Assembly: GCA_946494335.1 (NCBI GenBank)
Contig: CAMMBV010000002.1
Location: 62,001-126,000, forward strand
DNA length: 64,000 nt
Direction: 5' to 3'
From: an uncultured Ruminococcus sp.
GTDB lineage: Bacteria > Bacillota > Clostridia > Lachnospirales > Lachnospiraceae
This document shows, piece by piece, positions 19,618 through 29,552 of the stretch; position 1 is the stretch's first letter, and every line of letters begins with the position of its first letter. Under the pieces are notes generated by a model. The model was not told the origin of the DNA and did not search any database. It worked only from the letters and a program-made list of their open reading frames with translations. The position numbers and the translations under genes were made by a program.

Positions 19618-21195
19618 CTATTCCGCTGTTTTATATACTTTTGCCATATCCAGAACATACAGGGGATAGAACACGTATCCGCCGTAGTTCTTTCTTAAAA
19701 CAACCTCGGAAGCCATATCCTGAATGTAGACGTTGGCTGCATCGTCAGCCAGCAGCGTTTCCATTTTCTTGTAAAGTTCAACCTGCTCTTCATCGTCCGT
19801 GCTTTTTCTGACCTGTTCATATAAGGCGTCGTATTCCGTGTTGCTGTAATTGATAAAGTTTTTTTCAGAATCCGAACTGAAACGCTCCAGAAGCGCCCTT
19901 CCGCTTAAGAATGAGGCGTCAAGTCCTACCACTGTAGACTGAAAATTCCTGTCCGTGTAGGTATCGCTCAGCCAGCTGTCCCATTCCACAAGCTGAATCT
20001 CGGCCTGCACTCCTACCTGCTTTAACTGCTCCACCAGTACCTGGGCCGCGTCAATATGCTGCTGATAATTATCCGGCACTGTGATGGTCATCTCAAAACC
20101 GTCCGGATAACCTGCTTCCTTCAAAAGCTCCCTGGCCTTTTCAATATCCTGCGGATATTTGTCAGCCAGTTCCGGCATATAATATTTCTCAAAGGCCGGG
20201 AACATGCTGCTTCCCAGAATAGTTCCCTTTCCATCTGCAGTCATATCCAGAATTTCCTGTCTGTTCACCGCATAGCAGAGCGCCTGTCTTACCCTTACGT
20301 CATCGAAAGGTTTCTGTGCATTGTTCAGATACAGCGCCTGAACCAGGTTCATTCCGCCCTCATAGATTTCCAGATCCTGGTCATCCGCAAGCTGGGCAGA
20401 CTGTGTGGAATTGACTCTGGGATACATATCGATGGAACCGCCCTTTAACCCCGTTACAATGGCGTTGCTGTCGCCCACAATCTTAAAGGTCACTTCATCC
20501 AGGTAAGCCTGCTCTTCTGTATTCCAGTAATCCTCAAATTTCTCTATAACAATATTTTCCTGCGGGGAGCGCGATACATACTGGAATGGTCCTGTTCCCA
20601 CCGGATTCTTGTCCAGATCCTCACAGTGCTCAGGCACCACAGCAACGGTTAAGTAGGCAAGAAATTCCGTATCCGCTTCCTGCAGATAGATTTCCACTGT
20701 GGAATCATCCGGCGTCTCAACCTTTTCCACATTAGAAAACGCCGCTACTAATGGAGTACCATTTCCATTAATACCGGCGCATCGTTCAATCGAATATTTC
20801 ACATCGTCTACGGTAACTTCCGTTCCATCGTGGAATTTCACATGCTCTCTGAGCTTAAAAGTATAGACTTTCCCATCATCTGATATACTGTGGCTTTCCG
20901 CTACCGCGTCCGTATAATTTCCCTCTGAATCTGGCTTCACCAGACCTTCGTAAATATTAAATAGGACTTCTTTCGTTCCTGCCGCAACTGCTTTGTGTGG
21001 GTCAAGACTATCCTCCAGATCCTGAGGAATTCCTACTACAATGGAACCTCCCATGGTTGGTTCCGCTTCTGTTTGCTGAGAACTGCTATTTTCCGGAGAT
21101 TCTTCTCCCTTCCCCTTATCGCCCTGGCATCCGCCAAGTACAACAGTGAGGGACACTGCTAAAAGCAGTATGCATAGTTTCTTTACGTTTACCAT
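19618..21195 (-). CDS. Peptide/nickel-type extracellular solute-binding lipoprotein (SBP family 5)
   Basis: 525 aa; lipobox VVLGGC; VKFHDGTEVTVDDVKYSIERC; VRQALCYAVNRQEIL. Confidence 0.93.
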   Translation of the reverse strand: MVNVKKLCILLLAVSLTVVLGGCQGDKGKGEESPENSSSQQTEAEPTMGGSIVVGIPQDLEDSLDPHKAVAAGTKEVLFNIYEGLVKPDSEGNYTDAVAESHSISDDGKVYTFKLREHVKFHDGTEVTVDDVKYSIERCAGINGNGTPLVAAFSNVEKVETPDDSTVEIYLQEADTEFLAYLTVAVVPEHCEDLDKNPVGTGPFQYVSRSPQENIVIEKFEDYWNTEEQAYLDEVTFKIVGDSNAIVTGLKGGSIDMYPRVNSTQSAQLADDQDLEIYEGGMNLVQALYLNNAQKPFDDVRVRQALCYAVNRQEILDMTADGKGTILGSSMFPAFEKYYMPELADKYPQDIEKARELLKEAGYPDGFEMTITVPDNYQQHIDAAQVLVEQLKQVGVQAEIQLVEWDSWLSDTYTDRNFQSTVVGLDASFLSGRALLERFSSDSEKNFINYSNTEYDALYEQVRKSTDDEEQVELYKKMETLLADDAANVYIQDMASEVVLRKNYGGYVFYPLYVLDMAKVYKTAE

Positions 21196-21427
21196 AGATT
21201 TTCTCCTTACATACCAACTCTCTCATTATATAATTGTCAAAGCAATGGTAGCAAATTCCAGGTGAAAAAGCAAGTATCTTTTAGCGTACAAGGCAGCGTA
21301 CAAACCTATGACAATTACGTTGCAAATCAGATTGTTTTAGGATATAATGATCCAGGGCAAAGAAGTCTATCTGATTTCTTTGCCTCATTTTTTTGTAAGA
21401 AACACAAAAGAACGGGAGGAACAGATC

Positions 21428-22129
21428 ATGAGACGACCGGTAATCGGTATCATTCCGCTGGTAGATACAAAAAAAGACAGCTATTGGATGCTGCCTGGAT
21501 ATATGGAAGGCATTCAAAAGGCCGGGGGAATCCCCTGTATGCTGCCCCTGACATCAGATGAGGAGATCCTGTCACAGATCGTATCCGAAACAGATGGATT
21601 TTTATTTACAGGCGGCCAGGACGTGTCCCCGGAATTATATGGTGATAAAATATCCCCCCTGTGCGGCGAAGTATGTAAAAAAAGAGATGAGATGGAAACG
21701 ATACTGTTTCGCATGGCCTTTGCGCTAAATAAACCGCTTCTTGGAATATGCCGGGGCATACAGTTTATAAATGCAGTCATGGGCGGAACATTATATCAGG
21801 ATTTGCCGACAGAGCATCCTTCCGATACAGAGCACCATCAATCCCCGCCCTATGACAGACCGGTACATTCAGTAAAACTGGTTCCCGACACTCCGCTGTA
21901 CCATATACTTCAGACGGAAACTTTGCAGGTAAACAGTTATCATCACCAGGCGATAAGACAGTCTGCCGCCGGATTGGCGGCAATGGCCTTTTCAGAAGAT
22001 GGTCTGATTGAAGCCGTATATGCCCCGGAAAAGAAATTTGTCTGGGCAGTACAATGGCATCCGGAATTTTCATATAAAAATGATCCATACAGCCAGAAAA
22101 TTTTCAAAGCTTTTGTCAGCGCAGGATGA
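21428..22129 (+). CDS. Gamma-glutamyl-gamma-aminobutyrate hydrolase family (class I glutamine amidotransferase-like)
   Basis: MRRPVIGIIPLVD..., FTGGQDVSPELYG, LLGICRGIQFINAVMGGTLYQDLP, VQWHPEFSY. Confidence 0.92.
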   Translation: MRRPVIGIIPLVDTKKDSYWMLPGYMEGIQKAGGIPCMLPLTSDEEILSQIVSETDGFLFTGGQDVSPELYGDKISPLCGEVCKKRDEMETILFRMAFALNKPLLGICRGIQFINAVMGGTLYQDLPTEHPSDTEHHQSPPYDRPVHSVKLVPDTPLYHILQTETLQVNSYHHQAIRQSAAGLAAMAFSEDGLIEAVYAPEKKFVWAVQWHPEFSYKNDPYSQKIFKAFVSAG

Positions 22130-22157
22130 TTATTCAACTAAGAAGGAGCATCGAATT

Positions 22158-22568
22158 TCATCGAGCCTGAACATTCGGAGCTTTTTTCTTCTTTCCCGAT
22201 GTCAACTCATAACTTAAATCTATAAGATTTTTAATCTCGCTGTCCGGTACACTGCCGTCCAGCCGTATAGTAAGCCATTTGTCCTTGTTCATGTGATACG
22301 CCGGATGAAATCCTTCCCGCATTCGCAGCGAACTGCCAAGTATCGGATCGCATTTTACATTGAGTACCTCCACCATACCGGCACTGGAAAGTCCCAGTCT
22401 GCCCCGACTGACTTCCATGAGCAGACCATACCATTTCCTGTTATCCTCATGCCGGAGGACAGCACTGCTATCAGACCATGGGAAATCAGGATCTGTACTA
22501 TACCTTTTCTTTACATACTCAAATACTTCCTGCCTGTTCACTGAATCCCCTTTCTCTCCACCTATCAA
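22158..22568 (-). CDS. MmcQ/YjbR family DNA-binding protein
   Basis: VNRQEVFEYVKKRYSTDPDFPWSDSSAVLRHEDNRKWYGLLMEV...NVKCDPILGSSLRMREGFHPAYHMNKDKWLTIRLDG. Confidence 0.88.
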   Translation of the reverse strand: MIGGEKGDSVNRQEVFEYVKKRYSTDPDFPWSDSSAVLRHEDNRKWYGLLMEVSRGRLGLSSAGMVEVLNVKCDPILGSSLRMREGFHPAYHMNKDKWLTIRLDGSVPDSEIKNLIDLSYELTSGKKKKAPNVQAR

Positions 22569-22580
22569 CTGAGATTCGAT

Positions 22581-23537
22581 TTATTGAACACTTTCCAAAT
22601 CAGAAAGTATTTCAATAGCAATTTCTTTTGCTTTTGTACTGGACACATCCTTGCCGTCTGTTTCTCCCAAATATACACAAAAGTATCTTCTTCCATTGGT
22701 TGTATCTGCAAAACCTGTAAACCATGCATCTACAACGACACCTTGTGATTTCCCAAGTCCTGTTTTCCCATAAACCAACATATCTCGGTCTTGCTGTTCT
22801 GATAAAAGCATGACTTGTTTCAGATTATTTTGAGTTTCCTTTGAATAGACCGAATACTCTCCGAAAATACGCTCAAGCACTTCAACCTGTTCTTTCGGAG
22901 ATATTTTCAAAGATGATTCAAGCCAAAAACCTGTTAATGCTCTATTATTGTTATTTGTGTTCAAATACCCTTCCCAGTCAGAAATATCACAGTTCCCATA
23001 ATCAAGTTTCTTTAATTCTTGCTGCATCATATCTCTGCCAATTTCGTCAATAATTTCCCTATAATACCATACACAGGATGTCTGAAATGCATCTTCAAAA
23101 TTTATATCCCTATTCCATTTCTCATTCCAAAAAATTTCCCCACTCCATGTTCTGGTAGACTCATCTGGTATAATAACCTTATTTTCCAATGCAATTAGTG
23201 AAGAAATAATCTTAAATGTAGAACATGGCGACCGCTGAGTAAGAGCCATTTCCTGGTTGTATATTTGATAACTATTCTCAGATGGATTGTAGATAACAGC
23301 AGAACCGTTGATTCCATCGAAATAGCTTTCCCAGTTTACTTCTGTAATCACAACTTCTAAAACGCCCTCTTCCGGCTCTTCAGTCTCTATTTCTACTGTT
23401 TCTTCGTGCTGCACATCATATCTTACTTCTTCAGATACTTTTTGTTCTGATTTTGTTTCTGTTTTGTTCGAGCAGCCACTAAGCATAAATGATGATAGCA
23501 ATAACATTATGATGACTTTTAGGGAATTATTTCGCAT
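22581..23537 (-). CDS. Class D (OXA-like) beta-lactamase / penicillin-binding lipoprotein
   Basis: Start MRNNSLKVIIMLLLSSFMLSGCSNK (lipobox LSGC); STFK, SCV, YGN and YGKTGLG motifs in class D order and context. Confidence 0.87.
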   Translation of the reverse strand: MRNNSLKVIIMLLLSSFMLSGCSNKTETKSEQKVSEEVRYDVQHEETVEIETEEPEEGVLEVVITEVNWESYFDGINGSAVIYNPSENSYQIYNQEMALTQRSPCSTFKIISSLIALENKVIIPDESTRTWSGEIFWNEKWNRDINFEDAFQTSCVWYYREIIDEIGRDMMQQELKKLDYGNCDISDWEGYLNTNNNNRALTGFWLESSLKISPKEQVEVLERIFGEYSVYSKETQNNLKQVMLLSEQQDRDMLVYGKTGLGKSQGVVVDAWFTGFADTTNGRRYFCVYLGETDGKDVSSTKAKEIAIEILSDLESVQ

Positions 23538-23599
23538 GAATATTCTCCTATATAAACTCTCAAAAAATTCCGATTTGTCGTTTGCAACATCAAAATTAT

Positions 23600-23680
23600 A
23601 CATCAATTATCCGTAAGTTTCCACACACAGTAATATCCTTTTTCTTGCCACAAACAGGACAGTAAATCCATTCTGGGTTG
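23600..23680 (-). pseudogene. Possible cysteine-rich KTR-type small protein fragment
   Basis: VKSINPEWIYCPVCGKKKDITVCGNLRIIDV resembles the N-terminus of KTR proteins found in Tn916-like elements. Confidence 0.4.
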
Positions 23681-23719
23681 ATACTTTTTACAGTTGTGTT
23701 TATATTAAAGTTTCTGTCC

Positions 23720-24240
23720 TGCATTGTTACTATCCTGCATTTTTTTGATTTGGCAGGTAATAATCTTATCTCCGAAAGAATTGCAGCAGCGATTACAAGA
23801 AACACACATCGCAGAACTTCTATCATTTTTCCAATGGTTAGGAAGATTTGGTTCTCTAACAAGTGGACGCCCAAAAGATACGGCAGATATTTTTGTTTCA
23901 GACAATGCTTTCTCAACCATATCGGGTGTACGATATCCGCAAACGCTTATAACAGGAATGGCTACTTGACAAGCAAGTTGTGAAGTATACTTTAAAAAAG
24001 GAGCTTCCCACGCTTTTCAAGCTCCTTGCAGACAAAAATAGATCCTTCCGGTTTGATAGATTTTTCATTCAAATCACTAAATGGAAATTTTACTCCTATG
24101 ATAAAGTCGTCTCCGACAGCGTGTCTGATTGCGTCATACACTTCAAATAAAATTCTGGCGCGATTTTCTATTTCATTTTTTATTATCAGCTTCGTACAGG
24201 AGGCTTTGCTTGCAATCTGCCGCCATTCGCATTTTAGAAC
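23720..24240 (-). pseudogene. NADH:flavin oxidoreductase (old yellow enzyme) remnant
   Basis: Pieces EIENRARILFEVYDAIRHAVGDDFIIGVKFPFSDLNEKSIKPEGSIFVCKELEKRG and, in a different frame, QVAIPVISVCGYRTPDMVEKALSETKISAVSFGRPLVREPNLPNHWKNDRSSAMCVSCNRCC. Confidence 0.75.
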
Positions 24241-24264
24241 ATTGGCCCAATGAAAAATTAAATT

Positions 24265-24290
24265 CCCCGCCTTGCCTTAACAAAGCGGGG
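24265..24290 (-). terminator. Terminator downstream of sucrose hydrolase gene
   Basis: CCCCGCctTG...CAaaGCGGGG with T-rich run on minus strand. Confidence 0.65.
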
Positions 24291-24302
24291 AAAACATTTT
24301 CC

Positions 24303-25757
24303 TCAAAAGTATCCATCAACCGGTATCATCTCCAGCTCCAGTTTTTCTTTTTGTTTAAAAACAATTTCTCTTTCTTCCAATTCCAGATAAATTCTGGTGG
24401 TAAATACCAGTTCACCCTGATTGATAAAAATCTCTGCAATGGAACTGTCAAGAAGAATAAGTATCTCTTCTATCATCTCTTCCACCCGGCCGACTCTTTT
24501 TCCTCTTCCACCGCCGCATGGGGATGGTATTCCTTTCTGATTCAAAAAAGAAATTTCCGCCCGGTTCCCTTTTGTGGAAATTGTCAGGGCATTCTCGCCT
24601 TTTCCAATCTGAATCTTTCTCTTTTCTCCGTGGATTCCGGTAATTTTAGCTTTCAGACACTTGTTTGCCCAGCAAAATTTTTCCTGCTTAAGATCTACCT
24701 TTTCCCATGGCAGCTTTTCCAGTTCTCTGACCGGCATCCGGCAAAGCTTTCCATTGGAGAAAAACACCTCTCCGGGAATAGTCAGGCAATGCTGCCAGCC
24801 GTTTCTGACAGAAAGATTTTTATGAACCTCTGTCGTATCCGGCACGCCTGCCCAGCCTATCAGAATTCTTCTTCCATCCTGGGTTTCAAAGGTCTGGGGC
24901 GCATAGAAATCAAATCCCATATCCCATTCCCGAAAGGTCTGTATAAAATCCTCTTCCCCAAGGAACGCATAACCGGCCTGATAGACGTTCTGAAACTTTT
25001 CCTCCTGACTTTCCACTCCCTGAGGGCAAAAGGACAGAATCTTCCTGCCGTTCAGGCAGAAAATATCCGGGCATTCCCACATATAGCCAAAGGTTTTCTC
25101 CGGCACGATTTCACGATCCAGTCTCCAGTTTTTCTTATCCTCTGACACATAGAGCAGAATTCCGCCTTTATCCCTGCGTTTTCCCTGACTGTCCCAGGCT
25201 CTAGCCCTAGCACCCAGTACCATATAGTAACGGCCTTCTTCCGCCCACACTTTAGGATCCCGGATATGCTGAGTCATATCCTCAGGGTAATCCTCCATCC
25301 TCAGCAGAATGGTCTTCGCTGACATCTGCTGACCGTCTTCCGACTCCGTAAGGATCTGCGTACTGCTTCTGCCGGCATCGATATAATCATAATCTCCCGG
25401 CTTTTTCACATTTCCAGTATAAAAAAGATACATTTTATCCTGTTCAATCAGTGCGGAACCGGAATACACACCGTCCGCATCTTCAGGAATATCCGTAGTC
25501 AGCACCGGCTCCTGATATTCCCAGCGGAGCATATCTTTGCTTATACAGTGCCCCCAGTATCCCCCGCCCCCATTGACATTCAGCGGGGAATACTGGAAGT
25601 AAGCATGGAATTCTCCCTTAAACTGGCACAAACCGTTGGGATCATTCAGCCAGCCCACCGGGGGCATAATATGATATTGTGTCCGGAAAGGACAGTCTGA
25701 CACTGTCCTTCCCATTTTCTCTTCTGCTTCCCTTGCTTTCTGAAAACCATTTTCCAT
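24303..25757 (-). CDS. sacA: Sucrose-6-phosphate hydrolase / GH32 family
   Basis: 484 aa; PPVGWLNDPNGLCQFKGEFHAYFQYSPL, QHIRDPKVW, MWECPDIF. Confidence 0.93.
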   Translation of the reverse strand: MENGFQKAREAEEKMGRTVSDCPFRTQYHIMPPVGWLNDPNGLCQFKGEFHAYFQYSPLNVNGGGGYWGHCISKDMLRWEYQEPVLTTDIPEDADGVYSGSALIEQDKMYLFYTGNVKKPGDYDYIDAGRSSTQILTESEDGQQMSAKTILLRMEDYPEDMTQHIRDPKVWAEEGRYYMVLGARARAWDSQGKRRDKGGILLYVSEDKKNWRLDREIVPEKTFGYMWECPDIFCLNGRKILSFCPQGVESQEEKFQNVYQAGYAFLGEEDFIQTFREWDMGFDFYAPQTFETQDGRRILIGWAGVPDTTEVHKNLSVRNGWQHCLTIPGEVFFSNGKLCRMPVRELEKLPWEKVDLKQEKFCWANKCLKAKITGIHGEKRKIQIGKGENALTISTKGNRAEISFLNQKGIPSPCGGGRGKRVGRVEEMIEEILILLDSSIAEIFINQGELVFTTRIYLELEEREIVFKQKEKLELEMIPVDGYF

Positions 25758-25768
25758 AGCTGTCCCTC

Positions 25769-27733
25769 TTATTTCGTGAGCACGGCAATCTTATCTCCCA
25801 CTGCCACGGTTCTTTCTGTTTCTCTGTCTGCATGAACGCCCTCTAACGGCTCTGTGAAAATCAGACATGCTGCGGTATCATAGCCTTCCCCGGCGATTTT
25901 ATCCTTATCAAAATCCAGGATACCGTCTCCGGCTTTCAGATTCTGTCCTTCTTTAACATGAACCTGGAAATATTTTCCTCCAAGCTGTACGGTGTCAATC
26001 CCCACATGGAGCAAAAGACCGTTTCCTGCCTTTGTGCGAAGACCTAACGCATGTCTGGTATCCATCACCATCTCTACGGTACAGTCTGTCGGAGCATAAA
26101 TCTTTCCCTCTGCGGGAAGGATTGCCACGCCGTCTCCCAGAACTTTCTGGGAAAAGGTTGGATCATTCACCTTTTCAATTCCTACAAATTCTCCGGAAGC
26201 AAAGGCCAGAATTTCTTCCGGAAGTTCCTCCTTCATATCCTGCTCTGCCGTCTCGGATGCCTGAGAAACGGACACTTCCTTTTCACTTTCTGCTGTTTCC
26301 AAAGAAACAGCTTTCGCGCCCTTGTTTCCCCTGTCAAAAGCAATTCCTATAAGGAAGGCGAAGATAAAGCCTGCCGCCACAGCTGCCACATGAGCGATAA
26401 TATAGCTGACATAGCCGTTATTTGTCGGGTCAGTCAGGGCAATTCCGGGAACTACTGTGGTTCCGAATCCCAAGGCCGCCAAATCCGTAAAGTATACGAT
26501 AGCGCCGCCGACAGCACCGCCCAGGCAACCGCCGATAATGGGATAACGGTATCTTAAGTTCACACCGAAAAGAGCCGGTTCTGTGATTCCGAACAGAACA
26601 GAAATAAAACTGGGGATACAAAGCTCTTTTGCCTTGGCGTCTTTCAGATTTCTCACCAGATACCCTAATACTGCTCCGCCCTGGGCGATAATTGCCACAG
26701 ACATCAGAGGATTCAGAAAGTTTCTCCCGGTATCTACAAGAAGCTGCGATTCAATGGCACCGAATACATGATGAAGACCTGTAATTACAATCAGCTGCTG
26801 GACACCGGAAAATACCGCATACCCAAAGACCCCAAGATGCTGGGTCATCCATACCAGAGCCACTGTAATTCCGTTTGCCAGCCCTCTTCCTACCGGTCCA
26901 ATAATCATAAACAGCAGGAAGGAACTTACTAAGGTGGTGAGAAGCGGTGACACCAGCAGCCGTATTACCTCCGGAACCTTCTTCTCAAAGAAAATATCCA
27001 GTTTTGCCGTCACAATACCTATCAGCAATGCTACAATAATCCCGCCCTGAAAACCAATCAAATCCACCGGCAGCCCGAAAATATGCAGAGTAGTTACCTC
27101 TACCGTCCCCTGGGCTGCTGCACCGGCATCGGCCAGACTGCTGGTCAGCATAATACAGCCTATCACAATTCCCATAATGGGCCGCCCGCCGAAACGTTTC
27201 ACTGTACTGTAGGCCACACAAAGGGGCAAGAATCCAAAAATCGCGCCTGAGGATATGTTGATCAGCCTGGACAGGCCATACAGCGTGTCATTATTCTGAA
27301 CAAAATCAATGTTTCCCAAAACACTGGAAAGTCCCGTCAGCAAAGCGGCAGCCAGGATACCCGGCATAATTTCAATGAACACATCAGAAAGAGCCTTCAC
27401 TGCTCTTTGAAGCGGATTCATACGCTTATTTGCCTTTGACTTCAGATCTCCCAGACTCATGCTGTCCATATGTATGGAATCGGCCAGCACCTGGCATACA
27501 TCATTTACCAGACCTGCGCCAAAGATAATCTGAAGCTGATCACCGGCCACAAATACTCCTTTTACCAAATCCACTTCCTCGATGGCCCTGGTATCTACCT
27601 TGTCATTGTCCTCCAACACCAGCCGAAGCCTGGTAGCACAGTGTGCAACGCCCAAAATGTTGTTTCTTCCCCCTGTGAGCCGAACCAATTCCTCCGCTAT
27701 ATGCTCATAGCGTTTTCTTTTTTCAGCATCCAT
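25769..27733 (-). CDS. PTS beta-glucoside/sucrose transporter EIIBCA
   Basis: 654 aa; IIB NNILGVAHCATRLRLVL, IIC membrane domain, IIA NGLLLHVGIDTVQLGGKYF. Confidence 0.93.
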   Translation of the reverse strand: MDAEKRKRYEHIAEELVRLTGGRNNILGVAHCATRLRLVLEDNDKVDTRAIEEVDLVKGVFVAGDQLQIIFGAGLVNDVCQVLADSIHMDSMSLGDLKSKANKRMNPLQRAVKALSDVFIEIMPGILAAALLTGLSSVLGNIDFVQNNDTLYGLSRLINISSGAIFGFLPLCVAYSTVKRFGGRPIMGIVIGCIMLTSSLADAGAAAQGTVEVTTLHIFGLPVDLIGFQGGIIVALLIGIVTAKLDIFFEKKVPEVIRLLVSPLLTTLVSSFLLFMIIGPVGRGLANGITVALVWMTQHLGVFGYAVFSGVQQLIVITGLHHVFGAIESQLLVDTGRNFLNPLMSVAIIAQGGAVLGYLVRNLKDAKAKELCIPSFISVLFGITEPALFGVNLRYRYPIIGGCLGGAVGGAIVYFTDLAALGFGTTVVPGIALTDPTNNGYVSYIIAHVAAVAAGFIFAFLIGIAFDRGNKGAKAVSLETAESEKEVSVSQASETAEQDMKEELPEEILAFASGEFVGIEKVNDPTFSQKVLGDGVAILPAEGKIYAPTDCTVEMVMDTRHALGLRTKAGNGLLLHVGIDTVQLGGKYFQVHVKEGQNLKAGDGILDFDKDKIAGEGYDTAACLIFTEPLEGVHADRETERTVAVGDKIAVLTK

Positions 27734-27896
27734 TTCGTAATACCTCCATTTTTCTAAAAATCCAAGACGCGTATTATGTTTCCCCGGGGCTGAACAAATA
27801 CGTTATGCTTTGTCCTTGTAATTATTATTATACTGGAATATAATTAGTATCACATGGACAAGTGTTGTTTATTCATTAAGATATGTTGGAGGAATT

Positions 27897-28709
27897 ATGA
27901 AAGACTATATTTTCTCAAATGATTTTTCCCGGAACCTGGACGCCATGATTTATACCTGCGGATACGAAACCTGTGTTCCCGGCCACAGCTATGGCCCAGT
28001 AGTCCGCAGCGGCTACCTGATTCATTATATTTTAAAAGGAAAAGGCATTTACAAAACAGACGGACATATTTATCCATTAAAAGAGGGCGATGCTTTTCTC
28101 ATTCGCCCCAATACCCTGATCTACTATGAAGCTGACAAATATGACCCCTGGACATATACCTGGATTGGTTTCCAGGGTATCAAGATAGAATCATATTTAA
28201 AGAGAACCTCCCTTCTTGATACCCCTTACTTTCATTACGGCAAGGATGACAGGGTCCGACTCTGCCACGAAAAAATGTTCGAAGCTTATAATCTTCCGGA
28301 AAACCGGGATTTGATGATGAACAGCATCCTCTACGAATATCTCTATCTGCTGACCAGTAAATTTCCAAGGAAATACATTCCTGCCAGAGAGAAAAAAATC
28401 TCCTATGTGGAAGAAGCTCTCCGGTATATTGAAAATAATTACGCACATCAGGTAAATATTCAGGTAATCGCCAATGTTCTGAACATTGAGCGGACCTACC
28501 TTTACCGTCTGTTCAAAGACATTACGGGAACCTCTCCCCAGGAATATCTTTTGGATTACCGTATTCGCAGGGCCTGTTCCCTGCTAAGGAACACTGATCT
28601 GCCAGTGAGCGACATTGCCCGCTCTGTAGGTTACGATGATTCTTTGTACTTTTCCCGCCTCTTCAAACAGAAGAAAGGAAGAACCCCTACCCAGTACAGG
28701 AAAAATTGA
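27897..28709 (+). CDS. AraC-family transcriptional regulator
   Basis: 270 aa; cupin-like N-terminus and AraC HTH ANVLNIERTYLYRLFKDITGTSPQEYLLDYRIRRACSLLRNTDLPVSDIARSVGYDDSLYFSRLFKQKKGRTPTQYR. Confidence 0.93.
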   Translation: MKDYIFSNDFSRNLDAMIYTCGYETCVPGHSYGPVVRSGYLIHYILKGKGIYKTDGHIYPLKEGDAFLIRPNTLIYYEADKYDPWTYTWIGFQGIKIESYLKRTSLLDTPYFHYGKDDRVRLCHEKMFEAYNLPENRDLMMNSILYEYLYLLTSKFPRKYIPAREKKISYVEEALRYIENNYAHQVNIQVIANVLNIERTYLYRLFKDITGTSPQEYLLDYRIRRACSLLRNTDLPVSDIARSVGYDDSLYFSRLFKQKKGRTPTQYRKN

Positions 28710-28767
28710 AAGTCCTCTTTCCGGCAGGCTTACGAGGTAATTGCCAAATGATCACCAAATTTGACAC

Positions 28768-28799
28768 AAAGCCATCTCACTTTAAATGGGATGGCTTTT
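28768..28799. terminator. Hairpin terminator-like element
   Basis: AAAGCCATCtCA ctttaaa TGgGATGGCTTT. Confidence 0.6.
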
Positions 28800-28944
28800 G
28801 TTATGCCAGCGGTCGCGGATTCGTTTCCACGCCCTGCCGTACCTACGGCGTACAGCCGGGTCCCGGTCGTACTTCTCGCAGCGGCGGTTCTCCTGTGAAT
28901 AGTTTTACTGCAATCTGTCCGCTCGGAGAGGCATCCAACGCTAC

Positions 28945-29165
28945 CTTCTCTGTGATTTCCAGCTCAATACTTTCCGTAGAATTTTCGGGCGCAGAATCAA
29001 CATTTTCACTTTCTGACGGTGCATTTGTCGGATCTGTAGTGTTGACCGGAGCACCATCCCGATACCAAGCCACTCATGTACTTTCTGCCCGGTCAATATT
29101 TCTGCCATTAAATGCGGCATAAGGACGATCATGGCAAGGTCAACAATCCGTTTTCTGATTTGTTT
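28945..29165 (-). pseudogene. DUF4405-like membrane protein N-terminal fragment
   Basis: KRIVDLAMIVLMPHLMAEILTGQKVHEWLGIGM then loss of frame/identity. Confidence 0.45.
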
Positions 29166-29285
29166 TAATCGCCCCACCAGATGGGGGTATAAAATCGATT
29201 GATTATTTAAAAATACTTATTTTACAGCATTTTTACACAATAGACACTCTTCTATTATTCTCATGCTTTCTGACAATTTAATCTC

Positions 29286-29552
29286 CTATTTTATTGTTAG
29301 CCTTTCCAGTTTTCTTGTCAGCTTTATATTCTCTTTTTTCAATCGTTCATTTTCTTCCAACAAGCGTTTTATCTCATTCTGATAGATTTCTACCTGTTTT
29401 TCCATACTTTTCTCAAGAACTGCCCACCTAATCTGTACCAATTTACTTTGATCTATCTTTTCTCGCTCTTCCTTCAGCGCAGACTTCACTTCTTCATTTT
29501 TGTAAAAGAAACCTCTGTAAATTTCCTCCCAGGCTGCTTTCCATTTTCGCAT
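29286..29552 (-). CDS. Tn554 TnpC/DUF6262-like coiled-coil protein
   Basis: MRKWKAAWEEIYRGFFYKNEEVKSALKEEREKI...EKQVEIYQNEIKRLLEENERLKKENIKLTRKLERL: short N-terminal FFYKN motif plus leucine-rich coiled coil. Confidence 0.55.
   Translation of the reverse strand: MRKWKAAWEEIYRGFFYKNEEVKSALKEEREKIDQSKLVQIRWAVLEKSMEKQVEIYQNEIKRLLEENERLKKENIKLTRKLERLTIK

Noticed and set aside
21284-21303. Direct repeat agcgtacaa ... agcgtacaa upstream of the glutamine amidotransferase gene
   Set aside because: Only two short copies; too weak to call an operator.
24129-25145. 338-aa plus-strand ORF
   Set aside because: Antisense to sacA (GH32) and the OYE remnant; no domain signature.
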